Assembly: GCF_014235845.1 (NCBI RefSeq)
Contig: NZ_JACJUQ010000006.1
Span: forward strand, 124,001-188,000
From: Pontivivens nitratireducens
GTDB taxonomy: Bacteria; Pseudomonadota; Alphaproteobacteria; Rhodobacterales; Rhodobacteraceae
Reading direction: 5' to 3'
Length of the DNA: 64,000 nt
Made by a program: the position numbers and the translations under genes. Shown in pieces: positions 55,390-64,000 of this stretch (within the stretch, counting starts at the first letter, position 1; each line of letters begins with the position of its first letter). The notes under the pieces were generated by a model. That model had not been told where the DNA came from, did not search any database, and was given only the letters and a program-made list of their open reading frames with translations.

Positions 55390-56652
55390 TCAGGCGACCA
55401 GACGTGCCGTCAGATCGCCAAGCGCGGGCGTCCTGTCCACGGGCCCGTACAGTGCCATCGCCGTCTGGCCCGACACGACCAGACGCGCAGCATGCGCCAT
55501 CACGCTTTGCGCGGTTACCGCCTCGATCCGGGCGATGCTTTCGTCCAGCGACGGCACCCGGTCCCAGATCGCCAGCATACGCGCCATGCGTTCGGCCCGG
55601 GACGAGGGACTTTCCAGGCCCATCAACAACCCCGCCTTCATCTGCGCCTTGGCGCGGGCGATCTCGACCTCGCTCATGTCTTCGGTGCTGCGGCGGAATT
55701 CATCGATGGTCAGTTCGGCCAGCCCCTCGATCTCCTGACTGCTGGTGCCGGCATAGATCGTCAGCATTCCCGTATCGGCATAGGAGCCGGGCTGCGCGAA
55801 GATCGAGTAGCACAGGCCGCGTTTCTCCCGCGCCTCCTGAAACAGACGAGAGGACATGCCGCCGCCCAGCGTCATCGCATAGACCTGGCTGTCATAGATA
55901 TCCTCGGCCCGGTAGCCGGAGCTTTCCAGCGCGAAGGTGAAGTGCGCCTGCTCCAGATCCTTGACCTTGCGCATCTCGCCCCCCTTGAACGCGGCGGGTG
56001 CCTCGGCGGGTTTCGGACGGCGGGTCAGATGGCCGAAGGCGTCCTCCGCCGCGCGCACGATGCGGTCGTGATCCACGCCCCCGGCAGCGGAGACGATGAG
56101 GTTTTCCGGCCCGTATTGCTGTGCCACGAACCGTTCAAAATCCGCGCGGCCAAAGGCCTTCACCCGCTCGCTGGGGCCAAGGATGGTCCGCCCGAAGGCC
56201 TGTTCGGGATACGCTGTTTCCTGCAACCAGTCGAAAATCACGTCATCCGGCGTGTCGTGCGATTGCCCGATCTCCTGCAGGATCACGCCGCGTTCCACCT
56301 CGATCTCCCTCGCGTCGAAGGCAGGGTTCAGCACGATGTCCGAGATCACGTCGAAGGCGAGGTCGCAATCCTCGGCCAGAACGCGGGCGTAATAGGCGGT
56401 CATCTCACGGCTGGTATAGGCGTTGATGTAACCGCCGACATCCTCGATCGCCTCGGCGATTTGCAGGGCGTTGCGCTTGGCCGTGCCCTTGAACGCCATG
56501 TGCTCCAGAAAATGCGCGATGCCGTTCTGATCGGCCGCCTCATGCCGACCGCCCGCCGTGACCCAGATGCCCAGGGTCGCGCTTTTCATGCTGGGCATGT
56601 GTTCCGTCACGACGCGAACCCCGTTGGGGAGCCGATGCAGTTGAACTGTCAT
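55390..56652 (-). CDS. M16 family zinc metallopeptidase
   Basis: A 420-residue pitrilysin/processing-peptidase homologue. The inverted zinc motif HFLEH is at residues 47-51 and a distal glutamate lies in the VERGVILQEIGQSHD segment, giving a complete HxxEH...E site. It resembles mitochondrial processing peptidase beta. Its start overlaps the thrC stop by four bases (ATGA), a common arrangement in Rhodobacterales, so the operon is thrC, M16 peptidase, GNAT. Substrates are not known. Confidence 0.92.
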   Translation of the reverse strand: MTVQLHRLPNGVRVVTEHMPSMKSATLGIWVTAGGRHEAADQNGIAHFLEHMAFKGTAKRNALQIAEAIEDVGGYINAYTSREMTAYYARVLAEDCDLAFDVISDIVLNPAFDAREIEVERGVILQEIGQSHDTPDDVIFDWLQETAYPEQAFGRTILGPSERVKAFGRADFERFVAQQYGPENLIVSAAGGVDHDRIVRAAEDAFGHLTRRPKPAEAPAAFKGGEMRKVKDLEQAHFTFALESSGYRAEDIYDSQVYAMTLGGGMSSRLFQEAREKRGLCYSIFAQPGSYADTGMLTIYAGTSSQEIEGLAELTIDEFRRSTEDMSEVEIARAKAQMKAGLLMGLESPSSRAERMARMLAIWDRVPSLDESIARIEAVTAQSVMAHAARLVVSGQTAMALYGPVDRTPALGDLTARLVA

Positions 56653-58031
56653 AGAGTGCCTTCGATATGCTTTTCGAGCGCGGAAAGCTCACCCGGCAGC
56701 CGGGTCAGGCGCTCTGGCCGTTCATACAGGTCCGCCATCCGGGGTGGCAAGTCCGGGCGAATGCCGCAGGCCTGTTCCACCGCATCGGGAAACTTGGCGG
56801 CGTGAGCGGTGGCCAGCGTGACCATAGGGGCGCTCCCGTGCGCTTCCCGCGCGACCTTTGTACCGACGGCACAATGGGGACAGATGACGTGGCCGGTGGT
56901 TTCGGCCATCAGCCGGATTTCGGCGAGGGTTTCCTCCTCGCTCGCACGGCCACTGTCGAACTCGGCGCGCAGACGGTCCAGCGCGCCCTGGCTCAGCGTG
57001 AACTGGCCGTTCTCCTTCAACTCACCCATCAACTGGGCGATGGCACTGCCCTCACGGTCATACAGATCGAACAGCAGCCGCTCGAAATTCGACGACACCT
57101 GAATGTCCATCGACGGGCTGATCGAGGGGGCGACGCCCTCCTTCTCATGCGCGCCCGATTGCAGAGTGCGGTGCAGGATGTCGTTCTGGTTCGTGGCAAT
57201 CACCAGCCGGTCGATGGGCAGGCCCATCCGCTTGGCGACGTAGCCGGCGAAGATATCTCCGAAATTGCCGGTCGGCACGGTAAAGCTGACCTTGCGTGCC
57301 GGTGCGCCCAGCGACACGGCGGCGGTGAAGAAGTATACCGCCTGCGCCAGCACCCGCGCCCAGTTGATCGAGTTCACGCCCGCCAGACGCACGCGGTCGC
57401 GGAATTCCAGATCGTTGAACATGTCCTTGACCAGCGCCTGACAGGTGTCGAAATCCCCATCCACGGCCAGCGCGTGCACGTTGTCCTCGACCGGGGTGGT
57501 CATCTGGCGGCGCTGCACCTCACTGACCCGCCCGTGCGGATACAGGATGAACACGTCCACCGAACTCAGCCCGCGAAATGCCTCGATCGCGGCGGAGCCG
57601 GTATCGCCCGAGGTCGCGCCGACGATGGTCACGCGCTGCCCGGATCGTTTCAGCGACGTCTCGAACATCTGCCCGATCAACTGCATCGCCACGTCCTTGA
57701 ACGCCAGGGTCGGGCCGTGATGCAGCTCCAGCAACCAGTCGTTCGGCCCGGTCTGCACCATGGGGCAGCGGGCGGCGTGATCGAACCCGGCATAGGCGCG
57801 CTGGATGATTTCACGAAACTCCGCGTCGGAGAACGTCTCATCCACGAAGGGTTTCATGACGCGGAACGCGACTTCCTCATACGGCAATCCGGCCAGCGCG
57901 GCGATGTCATCCGCGCTCATCTGCGGCCATTCGGCCGGCACGTACAGTCCGCCATCACGGGCAAGTCCGGTCAGCATCGCTTCTTCGAAATTCAGCTCCG
58001 GTGCCTGTCCCCGTGTGGAAATATAGCGCAT
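56649..58031 (-). CDS. thrC: Threonine synthase
   Basis: A 460-residue PLP enzyme that converts O-phosphohomoserine to threonine. The N-terminus MRYISTRGQAPELNFEEAML is typical, the PLP lysine lies in GPTLAFKDVAMQLI, and the phosphate loop is in GATSGDTGSAAIEAF. I chose ATG 58031 because GAGGA precedes it by about 8 bases; 58046 is in frame but atypical. The open frame further upstream to 58946 is not part of the gene. It is the first gene of the operon with the M16 peptidase and a GNAT enzyme. Confidence 0.96.
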   Translation of the reverse strand: MRYISTRGQAPELNFEEAMLTGLARDGGLYVPAEWPQMSADDIAALAGLPYEEVAFRVMKPFVDETFSDAEFREIIQRAYAGFDHAARCPMVQTGPNDWLLELHHGPTLAFKDVAMQLIGQMFETSLKRSGQRVTIVGATSGDTGSAAIEAFRGLSSVDVFILYPHGRVSEVQRRQMTTPVEDNVHALAVDGDFDTCQALVKDMFNDLEFRDRVRLAGVNSINWARVLAQAVYFFTAAVSLGAPARKVSFTVPTGNFGDIFAGYVAKRMGLPIDRLVIATNQNDILHRTLQSGAHEKEGVAPSISPSMDIQVSSNFERLLFDLYDREGSAIAQLMGELKENGQFTLSQGALDRLRAEFDSGRASEEETLAEIRLMAETTGHVICPHCAVGTKVAREAHGSAPMVTLATAHAAKFPDAVEQACGIRPDLPPRMADLYERPERLTRLPGELSALEKHIEGTL

Positions 58032-58217
58032 TGGATCGTTCCTCATCCTGACATTGCCCACAGGCTTATCGTTCCTGTCCCCTATGGAAAACAGCAAAAA
58101 CACCGCTGAACGCCGTCTGTGCAGGTTCGCGCCACGGATTCGCCCGGTATCTGCGTGCAGGCGGGACGAAATCCGATAATGGGTGACAGGGGCGCGCGCA
58201 GTTTCTATCCCTGACGT

Positions 58218-59639
58218 ATGAGCCTTATACCCGCCACCCCCGACTTTCTCGACCATCTGAAGGATGCGATTCCGGCCCTGCGCTGCGATCCCGCCAGCGC
58301 GGGCTGGCTGGAGGAGCCGCGCGGAAAATGGCAGGGGCAGGCGCTCGCCGTTTTGCGCCCCTCCTGCGTTGAGGAGGTGGCGAGCATCCTGCGCCTGTGC
58401 AACGAGGCGCGCGTCGGCATCATCCCCTATGGCGGCGGCACGGGTCTGGTCGGCGCGCAGGTGATCGAGGCGCCGGGCATCCTGCTGTTGTCGCTGGATC
58501 GGATGCACGCGATTCGCGACACCGCGCCCGAGGACAACATGATCGAGGTCGAGGCCGGCGTGACCCTGCAATCCGTGCAGGAGGCCGCCGCCGCCGCCGG
58601 GCGTCTGTTCCCGCTGTCCATCGCCTCCGAAGGCACGGCGCGGATCGGGGGTGTCCTTGCGACCAATGCGGGGGGGACGGGTGTGCTGCGCTACGGCAAT
58701 ACCCGCGATCTGGTTCTGGGGGTCGAGGCGGTTCTGGCCGACGGCACAATCATCCGTGACCTCAAGCGGTTGCGCAAGGACAACACCGGCTACGATCTGC
58801 GGCACCTGCTGATCGGATCCGAGGGGACGCTGGGTGTCATCACCGCCGCCAGCCTGCGTTTGTTTCCCCGTCCGGCGGAGCGGGCAACCGCTTTTCTGGC
58901 GGTCGAGGGTCCCGCCGATGCGCTGGCGCTGCTGCACGCGCTGCAATCACAACTGGGCGATGTGGTCACGGCGTTCGAGCTGATGCATCGGCAGGGCATG
59001 GATTTTCTGGACGAACACGGCTTCCAGATGCCCCACCCGCTGGAAACCCGTCCCGACTGGATGGTGCTGGTCGAGACGAGCGGCGCCTCCGGAACGGTCG
59101 CCGCGTTGGAGCAGGCGCTGGGCGCCGCGTTCGAGGAGGAGCGGATTTCCGACGCGGTTCTGGCCCAGTCCGATGCGCAGCGCGACGCGTTGTGGGCGAT
59201 CCGCGAAACCATACCCGAGGGGAACCGCCTGACCGGGTCGATCATGTCACATGATATTTCCGTGCCACTGTCGCGGCTGGCGACCTTCGTTGAAAGGGCC
59301 GGCAAGGCCGTTCGTGCGGTCGCCCCGGATGTGCGGATCAACTGTTTCGGTCATGTCGGGGACGGCAATCTGCATTACAACGTCTTTCCCGCGCAGGGTC
59401 GGGCGCGTCAGGACTACGCCGCCCAGACCGAGGATATTCAGCGCGCGGTACATGATGTGACGCACGATCTGGGGGGATCGGTCAGTGCGGAGCATGGTGT
59501 GGGCAGGCTGAAGGTCGGCGATCTGGAGCGGTATTCCGACGCCGGCCGTTTGCGCACGCAACGCGCCGTGAAGGCCGCGCTGGACCCGAGAGGCATACTG
59601 AACCCGGGTGCGGTTTTGAGCGGTGCCCCTCTGGGGTAA
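58218..59639 (+). CDS. FAD-linked oxidase, GlcD/D-lactate dehydrogenase-like
   Basis: A 473-residue flavoprotein. The FAD-binding (PCMH/VAO type) N-half contains IIPYGGGTGLVGAQVIEAPG and GVLATNAGGTGVLRYGNTRD; the C-half has INCFGHVGDGNLHYNVFP and SAEHGVGRLKV, typical of GlcD and D-2-hydroxyacid dehydrogenases. It probably oxidizes a D-2-hydroxy acid such as D-lactate, glycolate or D-2-hydroxyglutarate; no GlcE/GlcF partners follow, so a single-subunit enzyme is likely. It is divergent from thrC. Confidence 0.88.
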   Translation: MSLIPATPDFLDHLKDAIPALRCDPASAGWLEEPRGKWQGQALAVLRPSCVEEVASILRLCNEARVGIIPYGGGTGLVGAQVIEAPGILLLSLDRMHAIRDTAPEDNMIEVEAGVTLQSVQEAAAAAGRLFPLSIASEGTARIGGVLATNAGGTGVLRYGNTRDLVLGVEAVLADGTIIRDLKRLRKDNTGYDLRHLLIGSEGTLGVITAASLRLFPRPAERATAFLAVEGPADALALLHALQSQLGDVVTAFELMHRQGMDFLDEHGFQMPHPLETRPDWMVLVETSGASGTVAALEQALGAAFEEERISDAVLAQSDAQRDALWAIRETIPEGNRLTGSIMSHDISVPLSRLATFVERAGKAVRAVAPDVRINCFGHVGDGNLHYNVFPAQGRARQDYAAQTEDIQRAVHDVTHDLGGSVSAEHGVGRLKVGDLERYSDAGRLRTQRAVKAALDPRGILNPGAVLSGAPLG

Positions 59640-59739
59640 GAAGGACACCGCTCACAGGCCAAGGCCAGGCAAGCAGCAATCCGGTATCCCGGATGCCAGA
59701 ATGCATAGCCCTACGACGTTAAATGATCGTTAACAGCGT

Positions 59740-60270
59740 CTATTCACCGGTATAGCTGCACAGGCTGTGAACCTCGACGCCCATCGCCTCCAACCGGGCG
59801 CGGCCACCCAGATCGGGCAGATCTACGACAAAGGCGCATCCCGCGATCTTGCCGCCCATCCGTTCGATCAACTTGATCCCGGCCTCCGCCGTGCCGCCGG
59901 TGGCCAGCAGATCATCGACGATCAGGACGCTCTCACCGGGTTGGAACGAATCCGTGTGCATTTCCACCGTCGCGGTGCCGTATTCGAGGGTGTAGTCCTG
60001 CGATATCCGCTCATGCGGCAGTTTGCCTGCCTTGCGCACCGGGATGAACCCGACGCCCAGCTGGTGCGCCACCGCACCGCCCAGAATGAAGCCTCGCGCC
60101 TCCAGCCCCGCCACCCGGTCAATCGGCCGGCCTGCAAAGGGGTGGAGCAACATATCGACCGCCATGCGAAAGCCGCGCGCATCGTTGAAGAGGGTGGTCA
60201 CGTCCCGAAACATGATCCCCTCGTGCGGGAAATCGGGGATCGTTCTGATGTAGTCGGAAATGGATTTCAT
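59740..60270 (-). CDS. apt: Adenine phosphoribosyltransferase
   Basis: A 176-residue enzyme that salvages adenine to AMP. Start [20 protein letters not shown] and the PRPP-binding motif [14 protein letters not shown] are diagnostic. With mtnP 478 bases upstream on the same strand it forms an adenine/methylthioadenosine salvage neighbourhood. Two small unrelated genes lie between the two. Length is typical. Confidence 0.95.
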   Translation of the reverse strand: MKSISDYIRTIPDFPHEGIMFRDVTTLFNDARGFRMAVDMLLHPFAGRPIDRVAGLEARGFILGGAVAHQLGVGFIPVRKAGKLPHERISQDYTLEYGTATVEMHTDSFQPGESVLIVDDLLATGGTAEAGIKLIERMGGKIAGCAFVVDLPDLGGRARLEAMGVEVHSLCSYTGE

Positions 60271-60333
60271 CGGGGCCGCTTTCGATCTGTGGTTCAGATC
60301 GTTTTCGCGCAGCCCCCCATGTGACGCAAGAGC

Positions 60334-60450
60334 TTAGCGGAACCGATCACGAAACGACCGGTACAGGCTGCTGGGCAACCAGGGCAGGTGCGGTTTGTTC
60401 CAATCGCTGCGATCGCGCATGACGATCGCTTGTGCTGCTGCAATATTCAT
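60334..60450 (-). CDS. Possible small protein of 38 residues
   Basis: A short frame starting MNIAAAQAIVMRDRSDWNKP and ending RSFRDRFR, basic and tryptophan-containing. AAAGGA lies about 8 bases upstream of ATG 60450, and an in-frame ATG at 60459 is an alternative. It is divergent from the ribbon-helix-helix gene. Support is only the ribosome site and amino-acid pattern; it could be chance. Confidence 0.35.
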   Translation of the reverse strand: MNIAAAQAIVMRDRSDWNKPHLPWLPSSLYRSFRDRFR

Positions 60451-60549
60451 ATAACTCATCCTTTGTGGGACACCCCGAATCGGGGCATGATGTTCTCTGC
60501 TATACAAAGTATATACATTCGATAGCCTTTCAAGCGCCGGGACCGCCTC

Positions 60550-60717
60550 GTGAACAAGAAAAACGACAAAAAGTCCGGAAAAAAGAGCAGTCAGCTCGTT
60601 ATCCGGGTCGAAAAAGAAGATCGGGATCAATTCGTGAAACTGTGTGAGGAGCTGGACACATCCGCCGCGCGTGAGATCAGGCGCTTCATGCGCGAATTCG
60701 TCCAGCAGAACGGCTGA
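60550..60717 (+). CDS. Small ribbon-helix-helix DNA-binding protein
   Basis: A 55-residue protein from a GTG start. A lysine-rich tail (NKKNDKKSGKKS) is followed by a strand (QLVIRVEK), helix one (EDRDQFVKLCEELD), a TSAA turn and helix two (REIRRFMREFV), the layout of CopG/Arc-type ribbon-helix-helix proteins. The polar/hydrophobic pattern argues that it is real despite its size. Upstream, AT-rich sequence CTATACAAAGTATATAC (60500-60516) could hold its promoter or operator. No toxin gene is adjacent. The target is unknown. Confidence 0.65.
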   Translation: MNKKNDKKSGKKSSQLVIRVEKEDRDQFVKLCEELDTSAAREIRRFMREFVQQNG

Positions 60718-60747
60718 CGCGGCGGTCGCGCGCGTCAGCCGGGATGT

Positions 60748-61617
60748 TTACAGCATCCGGCCGGCCACCGCATCCAGCTTCGCCACCAGGTCTGCGTCGC
60801 GATGCTCCGCGCGGGTCAGGATCGCGAATTCCAGCGCCTTGTCACAGCCATGCGGGCAATCGGCGCGATCGGCTCCCAGCAGACCGGGCAGTCGCGCGAC
60901 CAGTCCGCGCGCCTTGTCCGCGTTGCCCGTCATCGTGGCGATGATTTTGGTCACATCGACCTCACCGTGATCGGGATGCCAGCTGTCGTAATCCGTAACC
61001 ATCGCGATGGAGGCATAGCAAAGCTCCGCCTCACGGGCGAGCTTGGCCTCCGGCATGTTGGTCATGCCGATGACGTCCGCATTCCAGCTCTCGCGGTACA
61101 TTTTCGATTCCGCCAGAGTCGAGAATTGTGGCCCCTCCATCGCCAGATAGGTGCCGCCTCGATGCACGCGAATGCCCTCGGCCTCCGCCGCGGCTTGCGC
61201 AGCGTCGGACAGGCGTGGGCAGGTGGGATGCGCGACGGACACATGGGCAACGCAACCGGGGCCGAAAAACGATTTCTCGCGCGCATAGGTCCGGTCGATG
61301 AATTGATCCACCACCACGAAATCACCCGGTGCCATTTCCTCGCGGAAGCTGCCGGTCGCGGACAGGCTGAACAGATCGGTCACCCCCAACCGCTTCATCG
61401 CGTCGATATTCGCGCGATAGGGCACGGAGGAAGGCGAGTGCACATGCCCGCGCCCGTGCCGCGGCAGAAACACCATCCGCACCCCGTTCAGCGTTCCGAT
61501 AAAGAACTGATCCGACGGCGCGCCCCACGGCGTGTCCACGCTGACCCATTCGGCCCCTTCGAGGCCCGCAATCTCGTAGAGGCCGGAGCCGCCCATGATT
61601 CCGATCACAGTCTGCAT
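60748..61617 (-). CDS. mtnP: S-methyl-5'-thioadenosine phosphorylase
   Basis: A 289-residue phosphorylase that cleaves methylthioadenosine, the by-product of polyamine and homoserine-lactone synthesis, into adenine and methylthioribose-1-phosphate. Marks are GIMGGSGLYEIAGLEGAEWV, LPRHGRGHVHSPSSVPYRAN, TYLAMEGPQFSTLAESKMYR and GMTNMPEAKLAREAELCYAS. The adenine would be used by apt nearby. Its start lies one base after the flavin-reductase stop, so it is co-transcribed with that gene. Confidence 0.94.
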   Translation of the reverse strand: MQTVIGIMGGSGLYEIAGLEGAEWVSVDTPWGAPSDQFFIGTLNGVRMVFLPRHGRGHVHSPSSVPYRANIDAMKRLGVTDLFSLSATGSFREEMAPGDFVVVDQFIDRTYAREKSFFGPGCVAHVSVAHPTCPRLSDAAQAAAEAEGIRVHRGGTYLAMEGPQFSTLAESKMYRESWNADVIGMTNMPEAKLAREAELCYASIAMVTDYDSWHPDHGEVDVTKIIATMTGNADKARGLVARLPGLLGADRADCPHGCDKALEFAILTRAEHRDADLVAKLDAVAGRML

Positions 61618-61618
61618 T

Positions 61619-62227
61619 TCATTTCTCCTCCGGTCGGTTCAGGCTGAATTTCTCTCGCACGACCGAGTAATCGCGATAGCCCATGCGGGCCAGCGGATTG
61701 AAGGACAGGACATCGAAAATGCCGTCCTTCAGGCAATCGTCGCGCATATGAATACCCGTCACCTCACCCAGGATCATCAGGTTGCCCTTCCCCTCCAACG
61801 TCACGATCTGTGACAGTTTGCATTCCAGCGAGGCGGGTGCCTCGGCCACCCGCGAACAGGCGATGGTTTCGCACGGGGATTTGCCCAGCCCGGCCAAATC
61901 GAATTCATCCGTGTCCTTGTCCCACGCGCCGGAGGTGGTGTTCATCGCGTCGCGCAGTGCGTAGCTGACGATATTGACGCAGAACACTCCGGTTTCGCGG
62001 ATATTTGCGACACTGTCCTTCGTGCCATCGCGGTCGGGTTTGATGCCGGTGGACGAAAACATCAGTTGCGGCGGCACGTAGGCCGTGGCGTTGAAAAAGG
62101 AATACGGTGCCAGATTCTCTCCGCCATCGGCCCCGCGCGTGGAAATCCAGCCGATGGGACGGGGTGTGACGATGGCGTTATACGGATTGTGGGGCAGGCC
62201 GTGGCCGTCTTCGGGGCGGTAGAACAT
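61619..62227 (-). CDS. Flavin reductase family protein
   Basis: A 202-residue protein of the FMN-binding split-barrel group: NPYNAIVTPRPIGWISTRGA, NLAPYSFFNATAYVPPQLMF, and later DVLSFNPLARMGYRDYSVV. Such proteins reduce FMN for oxygenases or serve as small flavoproteins. The ATG at 62227 has GGAGAG upstream and gives the family's usual N-terminus; the frame extending to 62407 is not used. It precedes mtnP in one transcript. The partner oxygenase is unknown. Confidence 0.85.
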   Translation of the reverse strand: MFYRPEDGHGLPHNPYNAIVTPRPIGWISTRGADGGENLAPYSFFNATAYVPPQLMFSSTGIKPDRDGTKDSVANIRETGVFCVNIVSYALRDAMNTTSGAWDKDTDEFDLAGLGKSPCETIACSRVAEAPASLECKLSQIVTLEGKGNLMILGEVTGIHMRDDCLKDGIFDVLSFNPLARMGYRDYSVVREKFSLNRPEEK

Positions 62228-62370
62228 GAACTCTCCGGGTGTTTGAGGGGCTTGGCGGTATGCGTCCACCGTGCTAGCCCATCGGAATGTAACCGAAAAG
62301 GAGCACAGGCCAAGGATGCGACGAGGACAGGCCCCATCACCCTGACCGCGACCCTCGATCCGGAGTCCCC

Positions 62371-62859
62371 ATGACCCGCCTGCTGCCCGAACGCCCCCAC
62401 GACACACCTGAGGTGGAATACCTCTACGATCTTGCCTTCGCGCCGGGGCGCACCGCCTTGTCCAGCTACCGCCTGCGGGCCGGTCCCCCGGTCGAGGGGT
62501 TGAGCTGGATGGTTCGCGACGATTACGACAGCTTGTCGGCGGCTATCCGGTACTGGCCGGTGCGCGCAGGCGACAGCCCGTGTCTGCTGCTTGGCCCCAT
62601 CGCCGTGCACCCGACCCGGCAGGGTGAGGGGCTGGGCGGTCTGCTGATGCGCCACACGCTGGCGCTCGCGCCGGATCTGGGCTGGACGCGCGTGATCCTG
62701 GTCGGCGATCCACCATATTACACCCGGTTCGGGTTTCGCCGGGACCTCGCCACCGGGCTGGAATATCCACCGCCCACGAACCCCGATCGACTGCTTGCAC
62801 TGGAGCTGGTGCCCGGCGCGATGGAAGGGGTGGCAGGCCCGGTCACCGCCGGGGCCTGA
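62371..62859 (+). CDS. GNAT N-acetyltransferase
   Basis: A 162-residue acetyltransferase of the predicted PhnO-like/YhbS type. The acetyl-CoA loop is PTRQGEGLGGLLMRHTLALA and a further mark is GDPPYYTRFGFRRDLATGLE. It is divergent from the flavin reductase gene. Substrate unknown. Confidence 0.85.
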   Translation: MTRLLPERPHDTPEVEYLYDLAFAPGRTALSSYRLRAGPPVEGLSWMVRDDYDSLSAAIRYWPVRAGDSPCLLLGPIAVHPTRQGEGLGGLLMRHTLALAPDLGWTRVILVGDPPYYTRFGFRRDLATGLEYPPPTNPDRLLALELVPGAMEGVAGPVTAGA

Positions 62860-62982
62860 TCCCTTTCACTTTCACGAAATATCCCCGCCGGAGGCATCCT
62901 TGACGCGCTGGCGCACAGGACGCTGGACCGCCGCACACCCGGCACGCTATGCCGAATGCAACGACAGCGGATGGAGCGGCGC

Positions 62983-64000
62983 ATGGACATTATTCAAATC
63001 ACATCGATCCTGATCGTTCTGGCGGGCCTGTTCGGAACCTTCAACTACCTCTACCTCAAATTGCCCGCCGCGATTGGCATCCTCGTGGTGTCGCTGGTGG
63101 CGTCGTTTCTGATCCTCGGTGTCGATCTAATGCTGCCAGATCTGGGGATCGGTGTGACCGTGCGCACGACCGTGACCGATATCCACTTCTCGGATGCATT
63201 GCTCGAAGGCATGTTGGGATTACTGCTGTTCGCGGGGGCGCTGCACGTGTCGCTTGACCAGTTGCGGGCGCAAGCTCTGCCGGTGCTGTTGATGGCCACG
63301 ATTGGCGTGGCGTTGTCGACGGTAATCGCGGGCACGGCCTTTTCACTTGTGACCGGAATGCCGCTGCTGATCGCGCTGGTCTTCGGGGCGCTGATTTCAC
63401 CGACGGACCCGGTCGCGGTGCTCGGCGTGCTGCGGCAGGCGAACCTGCGCGAATCTCTCGAAACCAAGATCGCGGGCGAAAGTCTGTTCAATGACGGGGT
63501 GGGCTACGTCGTCTACCTGATCCTTGTGGCGTTGGCATTTCCGGTGGCAGGGGGGCATGCCACGACGCTTTCCGACGCCGGTCTGCTGTTCGTGCAGGAG
63601 GCGATCGGCGGTGCGCTTCTGGGCGGTATTCTGGGATGGCTGACGTTTCAGTTGATGAAGCGGGTGGACGATTATTCGCTGGAGGTGCTGCTGACGCTGG
63701 GCCTCGCCTTCGGTGGGTATTCGCTCAGCCTGGCGCTGCACGTCTCGGCACCCATCATGGCGGTGGTGGCGGGATTGTTCATCGGCCATGTCGGCACGCG
63801 CTACGGCATGTCCAAGGTTACGCGGAGCTATGTGGACGGGTTCTGGAAGCTGGTGGACGAGATTTTGAACGCCGTCCTGTTCCTGCTGATCGGTGTGGAG
63901 GTGTTCGCCGTCGCCTTCTCCGCCGATATCCTGCTGGCTGGAACGGCGGCCATTGCCATAGCACTGGTCGCGCGGCTGGCGGCTGTCGCGGTGCCAGTGC
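62983..64000 (+). CDS. CPA1-family Na+/H+ antiporter, 3' end outside window
   Basis: The reading frame runs from ATG 62983 through the right edge without a stop, giving at least 339 residues. It is a polytopic membrane protein with the CPA1 (NhaP/sodium-hydrogen exchanger) signatures GALISPTDPVAVLGVL and GESLFNDGVGYVVYL, the conserved aspartates of the ion site. About ten hydrophobic helices are visible. The start has GGAG six bases upstream; an ATG at 62971 is in frame. It would exchange sodium or potassium for protons for pH and salt control, fitting a marine lifestyle. Confidence 0.9.
   Translation, partial: MDIIQITSILIVLAGLFGTFNYLYLKLPAAIGILVVSLVASFLILGVDLMLPDLGIGVTVRTTVTDIHFSDALLEGMLGLLLFAGALHVSLDQLRAQALPVLLMATIGVALSTVIAGTAFSLVTGMPLLIALVFGALISPTDPVAVLGVLRQANLRESLETKIAGESLFNDGVGYVVYLILVALAFPVAGGHATTLSDAGLLFVQEAIGGALLGGILGWLTFQLMKRVDDYSLEVLLTLGLAFGGYSLSLALHVSAPIMAVVAGLFIGHVGTRYGMSKVTRSYVDGFWKLVDEILNAVLFLLIGVEVFAVAFSADILLAGTAAIAIALVARLAAVAVPV

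Overview
The window reads as chromosomal DNA from a high-GC alphaproteobacterium, most likely of the Rhodobacterales (roseobacter/Paracoccus relatives). The basis is gene content: crotonyl-CoA carboxylase/reductase, an RTX-Hint secreted protein, a form II cox operon, a PQQ alcohol dehydrogenase locus with its dedicated transporters, and many ATGA-coupled operons. This is inference from gene families; no 16S rRNA or other taxonomic marker is present. I saw no tRNA, rRNA, CRISPR, IS element or prophage.

Region 1 (1-13.5 kb) is an acyl-CoA degradation locus with two complete biotin-dependent acyl-CoA carboxylases. The first is an AtuA homologue (cut by the window edge), a split biotin carboxylase, a biotin carrier and a carboxyltransferase. 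Next come a thiolase/SDR pair and a TetR regulator. The second carboxylase (carboxyltransferase plus fused alpha subunit) follows, with an enoyl-CoA hydratase and an acyl-CoA dehydrogenase. The set matches Pseudomonas atu/liu terpenoid and leucine catabolism. A shared inverted repeat lies in front of the thiolase and in front of the TetR gene.

Region 2 (13.6-20.8 kb) holds an Lrp regulator divergent from a homodimeric E1 2-oxoacid dehydrogenase (MdeB-like), a large RTX-Hint protein, and a PlsB-like acyltransferase.

Region 3 (20.8-45 kb) is the most interesting part, a periplasmic alcohol-oxidation island. It has a hybrid kinase, a FIST sensor and a LuxR response regulator. These sit beside a PQQ alcohol dehydrogenase carrying the Asp-Tyr-Asp lanthanide signature. 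Also present are a NitT/TauT-type transporter whose permease lies 14 kb from its other subunits, the PedC-type ABC exporter set with its beta-propeller and binding proteins, a cytochrome c, a MxaJ-like binding protein, a form II molybdenum hydroxylase operon (coxGSLM), an ApbE/NosR-like flavin electron-transfer pair, and ccr. A plausible flow is alcohol to aldehyde in the periplasm, aldehyde to acid by dehydrogenases or the Mo-hydroxylase, and C2 assimilation through the ethylmalonyl-CoA pathway. Shared promoter motifs and a three-copy 23-bp tandem repeat suggest co-regulation.

Region 4 (45-64 kb) is mostly housekeeping: a PRC-barrel envelope protein, a GST, a two-cysteine family-4-like uracil-DNA glycosylase, MoaB, an RND efflux pair, a DsbD-domain protein, YqgE, acetyltransferases, an M16 peptidase, threonine synthase, a GlcD-like oxidase, purine/methylthioadenosine salvage (apt, mtnP), a short ribbon-helix-helix protein, a flavin reductase, and the start of a CPA1 Na+/H+ antiporter cut by the right edge.
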